The notes beneath the pieces are model-generated. The model had not been told where the DNA came from. It saw only the letters and a list, made by a program, of their open reading frames with translations, and made no database searches. Below, one piece after another: positions 1 to 9,400 of a stretch of DNA of 64,000 nucleotides (position 1 is its first letter; every line of letters begins with the position of its first letter). The DNA lies in assembly GCA_027574665.1 (NCBI GenBank), contig CM050657.1:16070404-16134403 (forward strand). Direction: 5' to 3'. Source of the DNA: Rhynochetos jubatus. Lineage: Eukaryota > Chordata > Aves > Eurypygiformes > Rhynochetidae. The position numbers and the translations under genes were made by a program.

Positions 1-3000
1 GAAAAGACTTTCCCTTCCTCAGAACCTTAGTACACTTGCAAAACCCTGCTCAGATAGGACATTTGAAGTCATGTTAGACAACATGATGAAAAAGAACAGC
101 ATTTTACACCTGCTTAGACATGCCCTGGCTACATAGCTAAAATAAAACGTGTTCCAAAAGTGAATATTGTCAGTAACTGAAACCCCCGCTGATTTCTGTC
201 TATGAAAGTATAGAAAAAACACACTCAAGTGAATACCAAGCCTGGCATTGACAGGGAGCAGCCTCAGGGATCAGGATAAGAAGTGTTGCTGCCTTCAGGG
301 TGTTGCAGTTAATATGGGCCTGTGGCCTCAGGATGGTGAGCAACCAACCTCTGTTGCTAACAGTATGTGGAAGTGTCCTTACTAAGGAGCTACAGGAAGA
401 GGAGCAGCAGAGTAAAGAGTTTTTTGACATACAGTAGCTTATGGGCAGAAACAATTGTGTGACTAAAAAACCACACCCTTATTTGTCTCACCTAGCGCCA
501 AATCATTCGTTCCCAGCATGCTGAAGGCTTCCTCAAAATACACTCAACTCCCAGCTGTGCTTTTTCCTTGGACAAGCCTGCTGGGAGTTACCACAGAGGA
601 GTCCTACAAGATCTACCAGACTCCTGTGTTCAGCCATGTATAAAAACTACACTCAGAGCAGAGCGCAGAGAGTGGATTCATAGTTTGCTACTGCTATTAA
701 CTGATGGCCAGAGGGTGATTAGCACCCAGCGCAGGAGAATAGGGACAGGCAAAAATGAGGATGTTATGTGTCCTCTCAGTCCTAGTCTAAGGTAGATCAA
801 ATTGAGGATGACTCTAACCTACAGCTTTGGTACAGCACTGGAACAAGGAAGTACAGCCTACCTTGACACATCCACTGTAGAAGAAGAAGGAGCAGCACAC
901 AGCAAAACACCTCCAGCTGAAAGCTCTCAAGAATTTCAAGTTCAGCCAAGTTTTGGTTTTTTGTGCTCCAGAGAAAAAAACCCAACAAACCAACCACAAA
1001 CAACAAGCCCCAAACAAAACAATAGCACAACAAGACCTAGCCCAAATGTGACCATGCCTTTGTACTGCAGTAAGAATAAAACAACGTGAGTAGACCAGAG
1101 AGACCTAGTCCTTGAAGTTTGTGACCTAAAATTTAGAAGAAATACGTGGGGAGGTGAGTTAATAAAACACACCTGCAACAACTTCTTTTGGAAACATGCC
1201 TCAGCTGAGGTACCTGGCTTCACTCCCAGCACTTACAAACAATCCCCAAATGTCAGGAACTGCTGTTTAACAGACAGCACCATTTCCAGGGGGTCCAAAG
1301 AAAACCTAAACTGACAGATTTCTTTTTTGAAACACTATAATAACTTATAAATCTGTCAAAGTGGCTTTTTATTATTATTATTTAAAACATGCTCCTATGT
1401 AAGTCCTTGTATGACAAATTTTAGCCAGCAGCTAATTTTTGAAGTCAAGTGATAAACTCCAGACAGCTGAGAAGACATAGAAGCTCCAACACAGCTTTAA
1501 TTAGAGGGTTGTAAGCAGGTACAGGTAAATTACTAAAACGTGTTGGTTAGAATTTCTTCGTTGTTAAAACATAACACCTCTACTATATCTTTGATAAAAT
1601 TCTTTTATGCCACTGAACACATACATCTTCCTAATACAGAGTTCAAAAGTGAAAACATCTCAATGAGTCCTGATACGGCTTTTGTGTCTCCGCTCCCCTT
1701 TGCTTTTCCATAGTAATCTAAGTTAATTAAGTTTGGTTAAACTGTAGTTCATCCTCGAAGGGGAATGTCAAAACACAAAATGCAGTCATGACTCTCCTCA
1801 CAAAACTACTTCTTGACCAGTTTATGCATAAATGGTCTATGCAGTGAAGGGTCTGTGGATCCAGCTAAACTTCAAGCTGCCTTTGCCTTGGGGCCTTACT
1901 TAGAGTTTTCCCTTGTAAATAAATAAAATTATGTACTTTACAATTAACAGCTGCTGCTGAGGTTCCTGTTTCAAATGTTCCCATCCTTGCTGCTTTTGCA
2001 CAGCATTTTCACGCCTCCAACTCAGCTGTTTCTAGGGACCTGCTCAAACCTTTCTGACTGATCTCACCTTTCCCCTGGAATAACTTTTCATTTAATTCTT
2101 TCACAGTAAATCCCAAATCTTGCCTCACTTCTGTTCTACAGCCACAAAGAAGGCCTAGTCTGATTTGGGTTGCAGATTAAGAAATAATCAGATGTAGGTC
2201 AAACTAAAGAAAAAAAATGTTTTCCTTGTTGTTTGCCTTTATGGCAGCTTTCATAATCCCTCAAAATGTCTTTTGTTTTCACTTCTATCAAGTACTTTAT
2301 TTTCCCTCTTTTGTTAAAACCCAAAAGTCTAGCATTAAATTATCTAGCCTGAGTACCACAAATGATGTCACCAGAGCCATCGGTATCTGGGCTATCTCTA
2401 TGATCATGTACACTTCTTCTCTGAATTTTCATCTCCATGGTCCAAACCAGAACTGTAGCCATCCTGAACTATGGCCTCATCCAGCAAGGTGCTGAGCACA
2501 CAGGACTGAACAACTTCAAGAGCAATTGAAGGGGCTCAGCACCCTGCTGGGTTGAGCTCAGGCTGAGTGATGTCATGGATGGATACTTCCTGAAGCACTC
2601 GTGAATTCACTGAGGCTTGGGTTTTCTGCCAAATAAACGCCAGCTGAGGAAATTGTGGCTGCCCAGGGGCTTTCTTCAGTGTACATGTTCTACTTAAAAA
2701 TAAATTGTACTGTAAGTTTTGCATTCATAAACTGATGTTCCCCTTTGCCTTCCTCTTTTGCCTTCTCTGACTTCTGCCCTCTCTCCTCAGCTGCCAAGAA
2801 AGTGCCCCTTTGTGTGCGGAAATGCCCAACAGTTCACAGAAGTTAACTAGAAAAGACACATTCAGCCACTTTCTGTCAAAATGCCTCGTCACTCTCCTTT
2901 CTGTCCAAAAGACCCTTTTGCTTTGGAAAGGCTTCCATTGAACACACCCCCCTTTCACCTCCCTCTTGAACTTACCCTGCAACAACAATGTAAAATAAAT

Positions 3001-3180
3001 AAGTAAAGGAGGCACCCCTCTCCCCTGCCCCAAGCCTTTGCTGCAGGATTTTTTTGTATTGCAATCTTCACTATCGATTTTATGCAAGCCACTCACAAAA
3101 TCCGGACAAGTGCAAAATGCTGCCACTTGGCACTATATTCACAGAACTTCTATTCCTCTTTCACGGGTTCTCACTTTTGC
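1..3180. other. Non-coding unique sequence with an A/C-rich tract
   Basis: I see no supportable gene here. Open frames are short and overlap on both strands without codon-like character. The only structured stretch is an A- and C-rich low-complexity tract at about 973-1033 (runs such as CCCAACAAACCAACC), which explains the F/L/W-rich open frames opposite it on the minus strand. Around 1370-1385 there is a short ATT run. The minus-strand 133-codon frame at 2725-3126 has no recognisable domain and is probably chance. Confidence 0.6.
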
Positions 3181-3385
3181 CTTGACGTCATCTTTTTCTG
3201 TGGCTTGGTTTCTTTGGCTGCGGGGAGGGATCCTACCGTGCACGAGACCCTCTGGGTCTGTGTGTGTTAGAGGGAGGGGACCGTGACACACGTGGGTAAC
3301 GAGGACAGAGGAACGCGCGCTGCTCTACGGCCGTCCCTTGCTCAGCGCGCCGCGACCTCTCGGGGCACACTCAGCGCGGTTCAGT
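3181..3385. promoter_or_regulatory. Isolated CpG-rich patch with CRE and E-box (possible orphan promoter)
   Basis: By eye this interval has about 19 CpG dinucleotides in roughly 205 bases, with dense clusters at 3312-3320 and 3345-3355, while the flanks are almost CpG-free. A perfect palindromic CRE (TGACGTCA) is at 3183-3190 and a CACGTG E-box at 3289-3294. In vertebrates such patches often mark promoters or enhancers that stay unmethylated in the germ line. No open frame or obvious first exon follows on either strand, so a promoter role is inference. It could instead drive a long non-coding RNA, act as an enhancer, or be a GC-rich remnant. Confidence 0.4.
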
Positions 3386-5569
3386 ACAGAAACACAGAGG
3401 TGCTCTTTCGCTTTGCAAACAAATAAGTAGCACACGGATTACCTCAAAATCAAAACAGCACTCAAAGTACAGACTGCATCATTTTGATCGAGATTTCAAA
3501 GTCTTTTGGATGCTCATCTCTACTCACAAAGATACTGAGCATCTCGTGTGACTTCCGTCAAGCTGTGGTACGTTAAGACAAACACTAAAGCTACTGTTTA
3601 ACTAAACCTTAGCCTTTTTGTGGTATAAAACTTTCTGAGGCAAGCTGGGGAACAGGTCCTGCGATGGGTAAAACAAACAGATGTTAACTCAAATCCAGTG
3701 TTAATGGGCGAATTTATTTCTGGATTCCCTTTTGTCAGAAAATGAGGGGCTCTGCCCCATGTATATCATCTGTCTAGAAGTTACTGGAGGTTTTATACAA
3801 GGATGGGCTCTTTGGAATTTGTAGCTATGTATTTTTAATACTGTCAATAAACTACTTCCTTGAGACACAGAAGGGCAATAATGGGAGCTGTTAACAAAGT
3901 GTGAAAAGAAACGGGCAAGCAAAGGTTAATCACATGGCTGTCCACTAATGACCTCTCCAGCCCCGAGTTTAAACCCTCCGCTACTTGTAAAGACCAATCA
4001 CGTGAATAATTTCCTGTCTGAGGTAGTCTTTATGGTTAAGAATAAAAGCTGAGCTTATTGTGAAAAGAAAGTGCTCAGCAGGGGAGAAGGTTATTATTTT
4101 TAAGCTGATCTAAACACCTGGGTTTCTCAGTAGACCCTATTAAACTTCCTCCATTATGTCTAAATATTTCAATCGTTCCTACCACAGTAGTAAATTAGTG
4201 TATTACTGCTTAAAGCAGATAAGCTGTAGCGATGGGGACATCCTAAGCTGATGCTGCTCACCCACCCTGAAGAGACCCATGCAGCCTGTTTCTTCTCCAT
4301 AAATAAGGCAACAAGGCCTGATGCCTTTCCAGAATATCATCTCCTTTTAGTGTGCTGAGGTGTGAGAGGAACATTAGTCCTGCTGCTAATGGAGCCATGG
4401 CACAGAACAAGCCTGGGGCTTGGGAAGGTGCCAGGAAGTGAGAGGTTCTTGAAGCAAGGTTGGCCCTGAAGCTGTAGGGTGCAGGAAAGCAGATGGAAAA
4501 GCTTGTTGACATCTCTTCTAGATATCTCCAATGACAGTCAGGCCGGAAGCAGAGAATACAGAGATATTCCTGGTTAAGAGGTTTAGCTTTCATTGCAAAA
4601 GGTGCTCTGTGTGAGTGAGAAAAATAACATTATCCTGGTCAGCAGCTCTCTGCCATTACTCCTTCTTCTTTCTCCTCTAACCCTCACATTGTTAATGAGG
4701 TTTTTTTCTTTCCTTCTGGAGTTATGATCCCGGAAAATGTCTGTGAATTATATGCTATACACAGCATCCTTTCCTCCCACCCCAGCTCGCTGCTGCTGGG
4801 ATCCCCACAGCTCACCAGCACATCACTACCCAATGCAGGCCAACCAGCGTGTTTTCCTCATCCATCCACTCAACCCTCACAGGGCTCTTTAGTGAGGGCA
4901 GCAGAGCCCAAACCCTGGCAAAACAGCCCTCCTGAGGCTCCACACAACATGTATTCTGTCCTGATTGTGGTTTGTTTATGGGTTCGTATATACAGAGTGC
5001 CAGATTCTCAGCCAAGTCCAATTTATCTCAGGGTAAACTGCACTTACACCATTTATTTCAGCTCTGATATACATGCATCAAACAAAATACCTGAAGATCT
5101 TTTCTCGTCTTGATTTCCCCAAAAGGATCTCATCTGGCACATTTAAACCAAGACAGTCTGCAAGAATTGTAAAATGAGTGTGAAATTTTAACTCGGGTCA
5201 ACATTAAGTGCCCACCTTACAGTCTCTGGAGGGAATGATATTATACCTTATTAACCTGTTTAAAAAGCTGCCTAGAAACTGTTTGATATTGCCTGGGTGG
5301 TGGCATTGCTTTTTCTACTTAATAAATGGAGTCCTTGAGTTTTCCAAGCAAGAGAGAGAGAGAAACCCTTCTGTTCTGTAAACAACTGTGTGTCCAGTTT
5401 CCATGCACGGATACCCAATTTGTGCATGCAACTGTAGTTATTGTGCATTCAAATGGGGCACACCACTAGTCACGGGCCTGGGCTTCTTGCCAGTTTAAAA
5501 GTCAGCCCTTCTGTATGTAGAAGGAGAAAGCAGTATCCAATAGAAACAGTACTCTGCGTGCACTCACAG
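3386..5569. other. Non-coding sequence; possible conserved element near 3900-4080
   Basis: I find no gene. Around 3985-4000 a CCAAT pentamer directly abuts an ATCACGTGAT-like E-box. The surrounding 3940-4080 is compact, repeat-free and contains AATAATTT and TTATGGTTA motifs, so it could be a regulatory element. A short GA run lies at about 5350-5362. The 129-codon frame at 4724-5113 is P/S-rich, shows no domain, and is treated as chance. Confidence 0.45.
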
Positions 5570-5768
5570 CTCTTATTCAAGGCTCTCAGAACAATGTCTA
5601 ACTGTTAATCTTCCCAACACCGCCGTGAGGCAGGGAATATTTTATCTACATTTTACAGTCAGAGGAAACTGAGGTTAAGTGACTTGCCCAAGGTCAAAAG
5701 ACAGATTTAATGATGGGCTCAGGATCTAGCCATGAGAATATGCTGCCCTGACACTGGGCTGCTACACC
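5570..5768 (+). repeat. MIR SINE, plus orientation
   Basis: A diagnostic MIR stretch is readable: CATTTTACAG-type sequence at about 5650, then GAGGAAACTGAGG at 5662, then GGTTAAGTGACTTGCCCAAGG around 5674. These are followed by a degraded 3' part ending near GGGCTGCTACACC. MIR is an ancient tRNA-derived SINE shared across amniotes and long inactive. The core is unusually legible, while the 5' third (5570-5640) is only loosely alignable by eye. Ends are approximate. Confidence 0.8.
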
Positions 5769-6302
5769 TCAGGGTGGACGAGGAGTAAATGTGTCCTTCT
5801 CCTAACATCCGAGCAGTGCCGTTTGCTAAAGGTTTAATCCAAGGAAGCTCAAACAAAAATCTGCAGCGGTGCCAAGATTAGGGAAATATCTCCTCTGTGG
5901 TTGGGCTCTTTTTGTGTTGTAAATGCAGAGGCTGAAATTTCCAGAGATGTGGATGCCCAATTTCCGCTAACATTAATAAGCTGATGTGTCCAAATCCTGT
6001 AGGCAGCTTTGAAAGCCTGTTTGTGCTTTCCCTCTTCCTACTATTCAAGCATAGAGTAAGGTCAGGGCTTTCCCATACCCTCTCCCTTCTCTGCCGGTGG
6101 AAAAATTCTGGCCATACCTTCACTTACTCTGCAGTGAATGGATAATGTCACTGGGGATTGATTGATCTAATACCCACAAAAGGCCAGAGGAGAGATTCCC
6201 TTGGTTGCCACAGATACTGGATCAGGACCTTATCTTTTTATGGCATCCATATCACTCCCAGTATTTTAATATCTGAACATCTCGTGGTTTATAATATATG
6301 CC

Positions 6303-6392
6303 ACTTCCTAACTCACCCAGGAGATGCAGAGGTAGCATTAATCACTTAATCCCATTTTACAGATGATGAACTGAGGCACATCAGACTCCACA
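6303..6392 (+). repeat. MIR SINE fragment, plus orientation
   Basis: The core CCCATTTTACAGATGATGAACTGAGGCACA-like stretch spans 6351-6380. It is preceded by AACTCACCCAGGAGATGCAGAGG-like sequence, which corresponds to the MIR AACAACCC...GAGGTAGGTA section. The 3' half is not recognisable beyond about 6392. A loose TGACTTGCCCAA motif at 6618 may be a further scrap. It lies about 540 bp from the first MIR and in the same orientation. Confidence 0.7.
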
Positions 6393-6717
6393 CTCATTGT
6401 AGTCTGAGGTACTCTTGGCATAGGCAAGAGGATGAGATAAGCACCTGCAGCCAGAGATTTAGACACTGTCTTGGGAGGGGATACTACACTGAGAGCCAAC
6501 AGACCTTTGGAAAGTGCCTTTTTACACTGACTGCAAAGGGAGCCCCGATGACGAAGTAGCTAAAATCCCTGCCTTTGAGACAGGTACTGTTAGGTGAGAG
6601 GAATCCCTTCCTAAATGACTTGCCCAATGCCGTGGGGAAAGGCTGTGGCAAAGGAAGAAATTGAGTCCCAGACTAGGATATTTTCCATGGACTGAGCTTT
6701 GATTTCAGGTAAAGGAC

Positions 6718-6739
6718 TTTTTTTTTTTTTTTTTTTTTT
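6718..6739 (+). repeat. Poly-T tract (about 22 T)
   Basis: An uninterrupted T run that begins after AAAGGAC. No recognisable SINE or processed gene body is attached on either side, so it is recorded only as a homopolymer tract. Confidence 0.9.
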
Positions 6740-7384
6740 GTTAAGGCAGGAGAAGTAGTAATAAGTTTAAAAATACCAGCTTTGCTTGGATTAGTGACTG
6801 GGAATCTCAGCAGTCAGGCTCTTGAGCTCTGGCCTCTTTGACTTTCCTATGTTTAGATGTTCAGGCCCTAATGAGTTGATCTCGTTGATCTTTAGGTACC
6901 TATTCATATGTAAATCCTGGCATTCTACTTTTGCTAAATAGTCTTTGTATTAACACATGAAATAAATTTTTAAAAAAGAAAGTCAGTCTGTGGTAAATCC
7001 TCGTACTTACGTTTGTTTGCATTTGGATAAATGATCATGGTCCCTCTTTATATGATATCCTTGCTGTACCCCTGTTAGGAAAAGGGGAGGAGCCGGGGGG
7101 GGGGGGGAAAGAGATTCAACTTTCAATCTCTTCCACATCACTGTAAATGTTTTGTCAAAGCAAAAATTGTCCAAGAACCAAGAGATAAAGATTCAAAAAC
7201 ATGATAATGCCACAGCTTTCTCTTTAGTCGTATTTTAAAAATTAATACAGAAGTGTCCTCATTCTAGTGTCACTAGGTGGTTATTCTGCTGAAAAGACCA
7301 GATTGGTTTTCTAAGGCTCCAAAATCACGGCCTGCCGCAGAGGGGATGCCTTTTCATGGGGAGATTTTGCAGTTTCACAGTGCA

Positions 7385-7406
7385 TGTGTGTGTGTGTGTG
7401 TGTGTG
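7385..7406 (+). repeat. (TG)11 microsatellite
   Basis: Eleven uninterrupted TG units follow GCA. A second, impure TG/TA stretch occurs at about 7799-7830. Such tracts are common in vertebrate DNA and are potentially polymorphic. Confidence 0.95.
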
Positions 7407-7460
7407 AGACCTGTACATCACGGTGCCATGCCAGAACACACTCGGGAGATTTTGAGCGTG

Positions 7461-7525
7461 AATCCTGACCCCGGTAGTCAATGAAAAGCACTCAATGACT
7501 TCAAAGGGTCCAGGATTTCACCCAT
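7461..7525. repeat. Inverted-repeat fossil of an ancient amniote interspersed element
   Basis: AATCCTGACCCC at 7461-7472 is mirrored by GGGTCCAGGATTT at 7506-7518. Between them AGTCAATG and CAATGACTTCAA form an inner inverted pair. The pattern AATCCTG...GTCAATG...CATTGACTTCAA...CAGGATTT matches, from memory, a palindromic repeat very common in turtle and crocodile genomes and seen as relics in birds. I cannot name the Repbase family with confidence. Confidence 0.55.
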
Positions 7526-7859
7526 CGTTTTTCAGACTCTGAAGCTTGCAATCATTAGTGGTTTGCTCTGACTAAAAGTGGTGGCTGCGGTGCAGTAAAG
7601 TCATATGGGAATTTCATCCGACTTTGTAACAAACTTCTACTATCTCTGTTTAAACCCTGTGTATGGCACAATTATGTACGTGATGGCGACGGTACAGTTA
7701 TGTATAAATAACTAGTTTAGCCACAGGGAGTAATCTGAGCCATAAGAAACACAGGAAAACTGCTGCTGGATCTTAAACCATATCCTGGACACTGCACGTA
7801 TGTGTGTATATATTTATAGATGTGTGTGTGCACTTAAAGCTTTCAAAAAATCTCGGCCT

Positions 7860-8480
7860 TAATTTGAACAACTTGCTTGGAATTGTAGCCGAGTTTCATT
7901 TGCTAAAGAAAAGCTGTTTAGGAGCAAATGCAGGTTGCAACAAAATGTTAGGAACAAACTGTCCAGGATCTTCTTTCACAACAATCCCACGCGCTTACAA
8001 ATGTCCCTTTAAGAATAAAGTGGTAGTGCAAACACCTAATTAAAAAAACGGCTTGTATTCGGAGTTACTAATTAAAAATCCTCATGTTCCCCCGACTTTT
8101 TCCCCCCTCTGTGGAAATCTGCAAGTTATTTAATTGAAGTCCCGTTTTGTCGGTGCAGATGCACGAAGTGTCTGAATCATCAAACAGATTTAGGGTGTTT
8201 TGATTGTTGTGTGCGCCTCATTGCTATTCCCAGAATGTCGAGCTGAGCTTATGCTGATCGGCAGGACTTAGAAGCATGAAACAGTAAAAGAGTCCTTTCT
8301 TCTCATCCCAGCCCCATCCCCCTTGCCCCCCTGGATTTACATTGAAACTTTGCCAATCTCGGATCGCACTCTGTCTGCTGCCTCGGCATTAAAATGGAGC
8401 CGGCTCGCCTGTTTTTGGCCCCGCTCTCCATCTTCAGATTCCCCTTCGCTGCCGAACGATGCCTCTCATGTTGCTTCAGC
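7860..8480. promoter_or_regulatory. Candidate conserved non-coding element (left)
   Basis: This stretch is repeat-free and contains homeodomain-type cores (ACTAATTAAAAAT near 8067, TTTAATTGAAG near 8130) and a SOX-like GATTGTTGTG near 8202. From 8150 to 8460 it has scattered CpGs, with a pyrimidine-rich run around 8295-8335. Motif density and the absence of repeats resemble vertebrate developmental enhancers. Conservation itself cannot be seen from one sequence, so the call is tentative. The small open frames here look like chance. Confidence 0.3.
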
Positions 8481-8750
8481 GAAACTTCCTTGAGAAGATG
8501 ATTTCATTTTCTCTCCTTTTTATTTTATTTTTTTTTACATGAAAAAACCCTTCTCTGTTTTTACATTTGTGCGCGGTGTGAAAAGAAACGAGACGGGGGA
8601 AGAGCGCGAGTGAAGCCTGTTTTCGTCTAGAGGTGAAAACAGCCTGGTGAGCAGCAGGTGCAAAGCCCCAAAGCAGCTGCTTACTGCTCTCAAGTTGAAG
8701 CGCCTTGGTCCCCCACCCTCCACGCCAAGAGCACTTCATATAATCCTCTC

Positions 8751-9400
8751 ATGCAATTCACACTGTAATTGCAGATATCCAGACTGCTAGGGCTCATTTT
8801 ATTATTATTTTTACTGATAACAAGATCTGCAAACAGGGGACCAGTCATAGTAATTAGCGGTGTGTCGCTAGGCAGGTTCTGCAAAAGCAAGTTGGATTCT
8901 TTTCCTTTCTTTTTCGTTCTTTTTTGGGCTGGGGGGGACACAACTGCTTTGTCCCCTCCTACGTCCCCTCCTTTTACCTCCTTGAAGGCCACTCGAAGTA
9001 GCACATGGGGAACTTTCCTGCTGGCTCTTTAGGTCCTTTTATTATCTTGCTGGCCTCATTCACTCCTTGAGATGAAGCCCGTTGGATGGGTGCTAGCAAT
9101 GAAGATTATTGTCTTGAGGACCAGCTTGTTTTCTCAAGGCTCTGCTTGTTACATTGCTAATTATGGGTCTATGGGATCCTTTTCTGATATTTGACTAAGT
9201 GGCATGGATTACTGTGTAATCATTTCCCACTGGGGAGGGAGATCATTTTTATTATTATTATATACCTCTGGACAACTTTTCAGTGGCTTTTATTTAGGTA
9301 ATTGCTCTTCCCTGTAATCCAGGAATTCTTATTTTTTTAATCACATTATGGATTTCACCAAACACTAGTTAAAATGTTAATTACTGGTAAATACACACTT
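8751..9400. promoter_or_regulatory. Candidate conserved non-coding element (right)
   Basis: This is dense in AT-core homeodomain sites: GTAATTAGC near 8852, GCTAATTATG near 9154, a TTACTGTGTAAT near-palindrome near 9210, GGTAATTGC near 9297 and GTTAATTACT near 9376. TTATTATTATT runs occur at about 8799-8810 and 9250-9260. There are no repeats except a short G run near 8930. Such clustering is typical of enhancers around developmental transcription-factor genes. Which gene it would serve cannot be judged from this window. Confidence 0.33.

Larger units (their letters stand above)
5769..7460. other. Non-coding sequence with mononucleotide and dinucleotide tracts
   Basis: Apart from the MIR fragment, this stretch holds simple repeats only: a run of about 22 T at 6718-6739, a run of about 12 G at about 7096-7107, and the (GT)11 microsatellite at 7385-7406. 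The G run and T run are polymorphism- and assembly-prone. No gene is supported. 7300-7345 carries a few CpGs but no motif I recognise. Confidence 0.55.

Noticed and set aside
2725..3126. 133-codon minus-strand open frame next to the CpG patch
   Set aside because: No domain; composition mirrors pyrimidine-rich plus-strand DNA; it points away from, not into, a plausible transcript.
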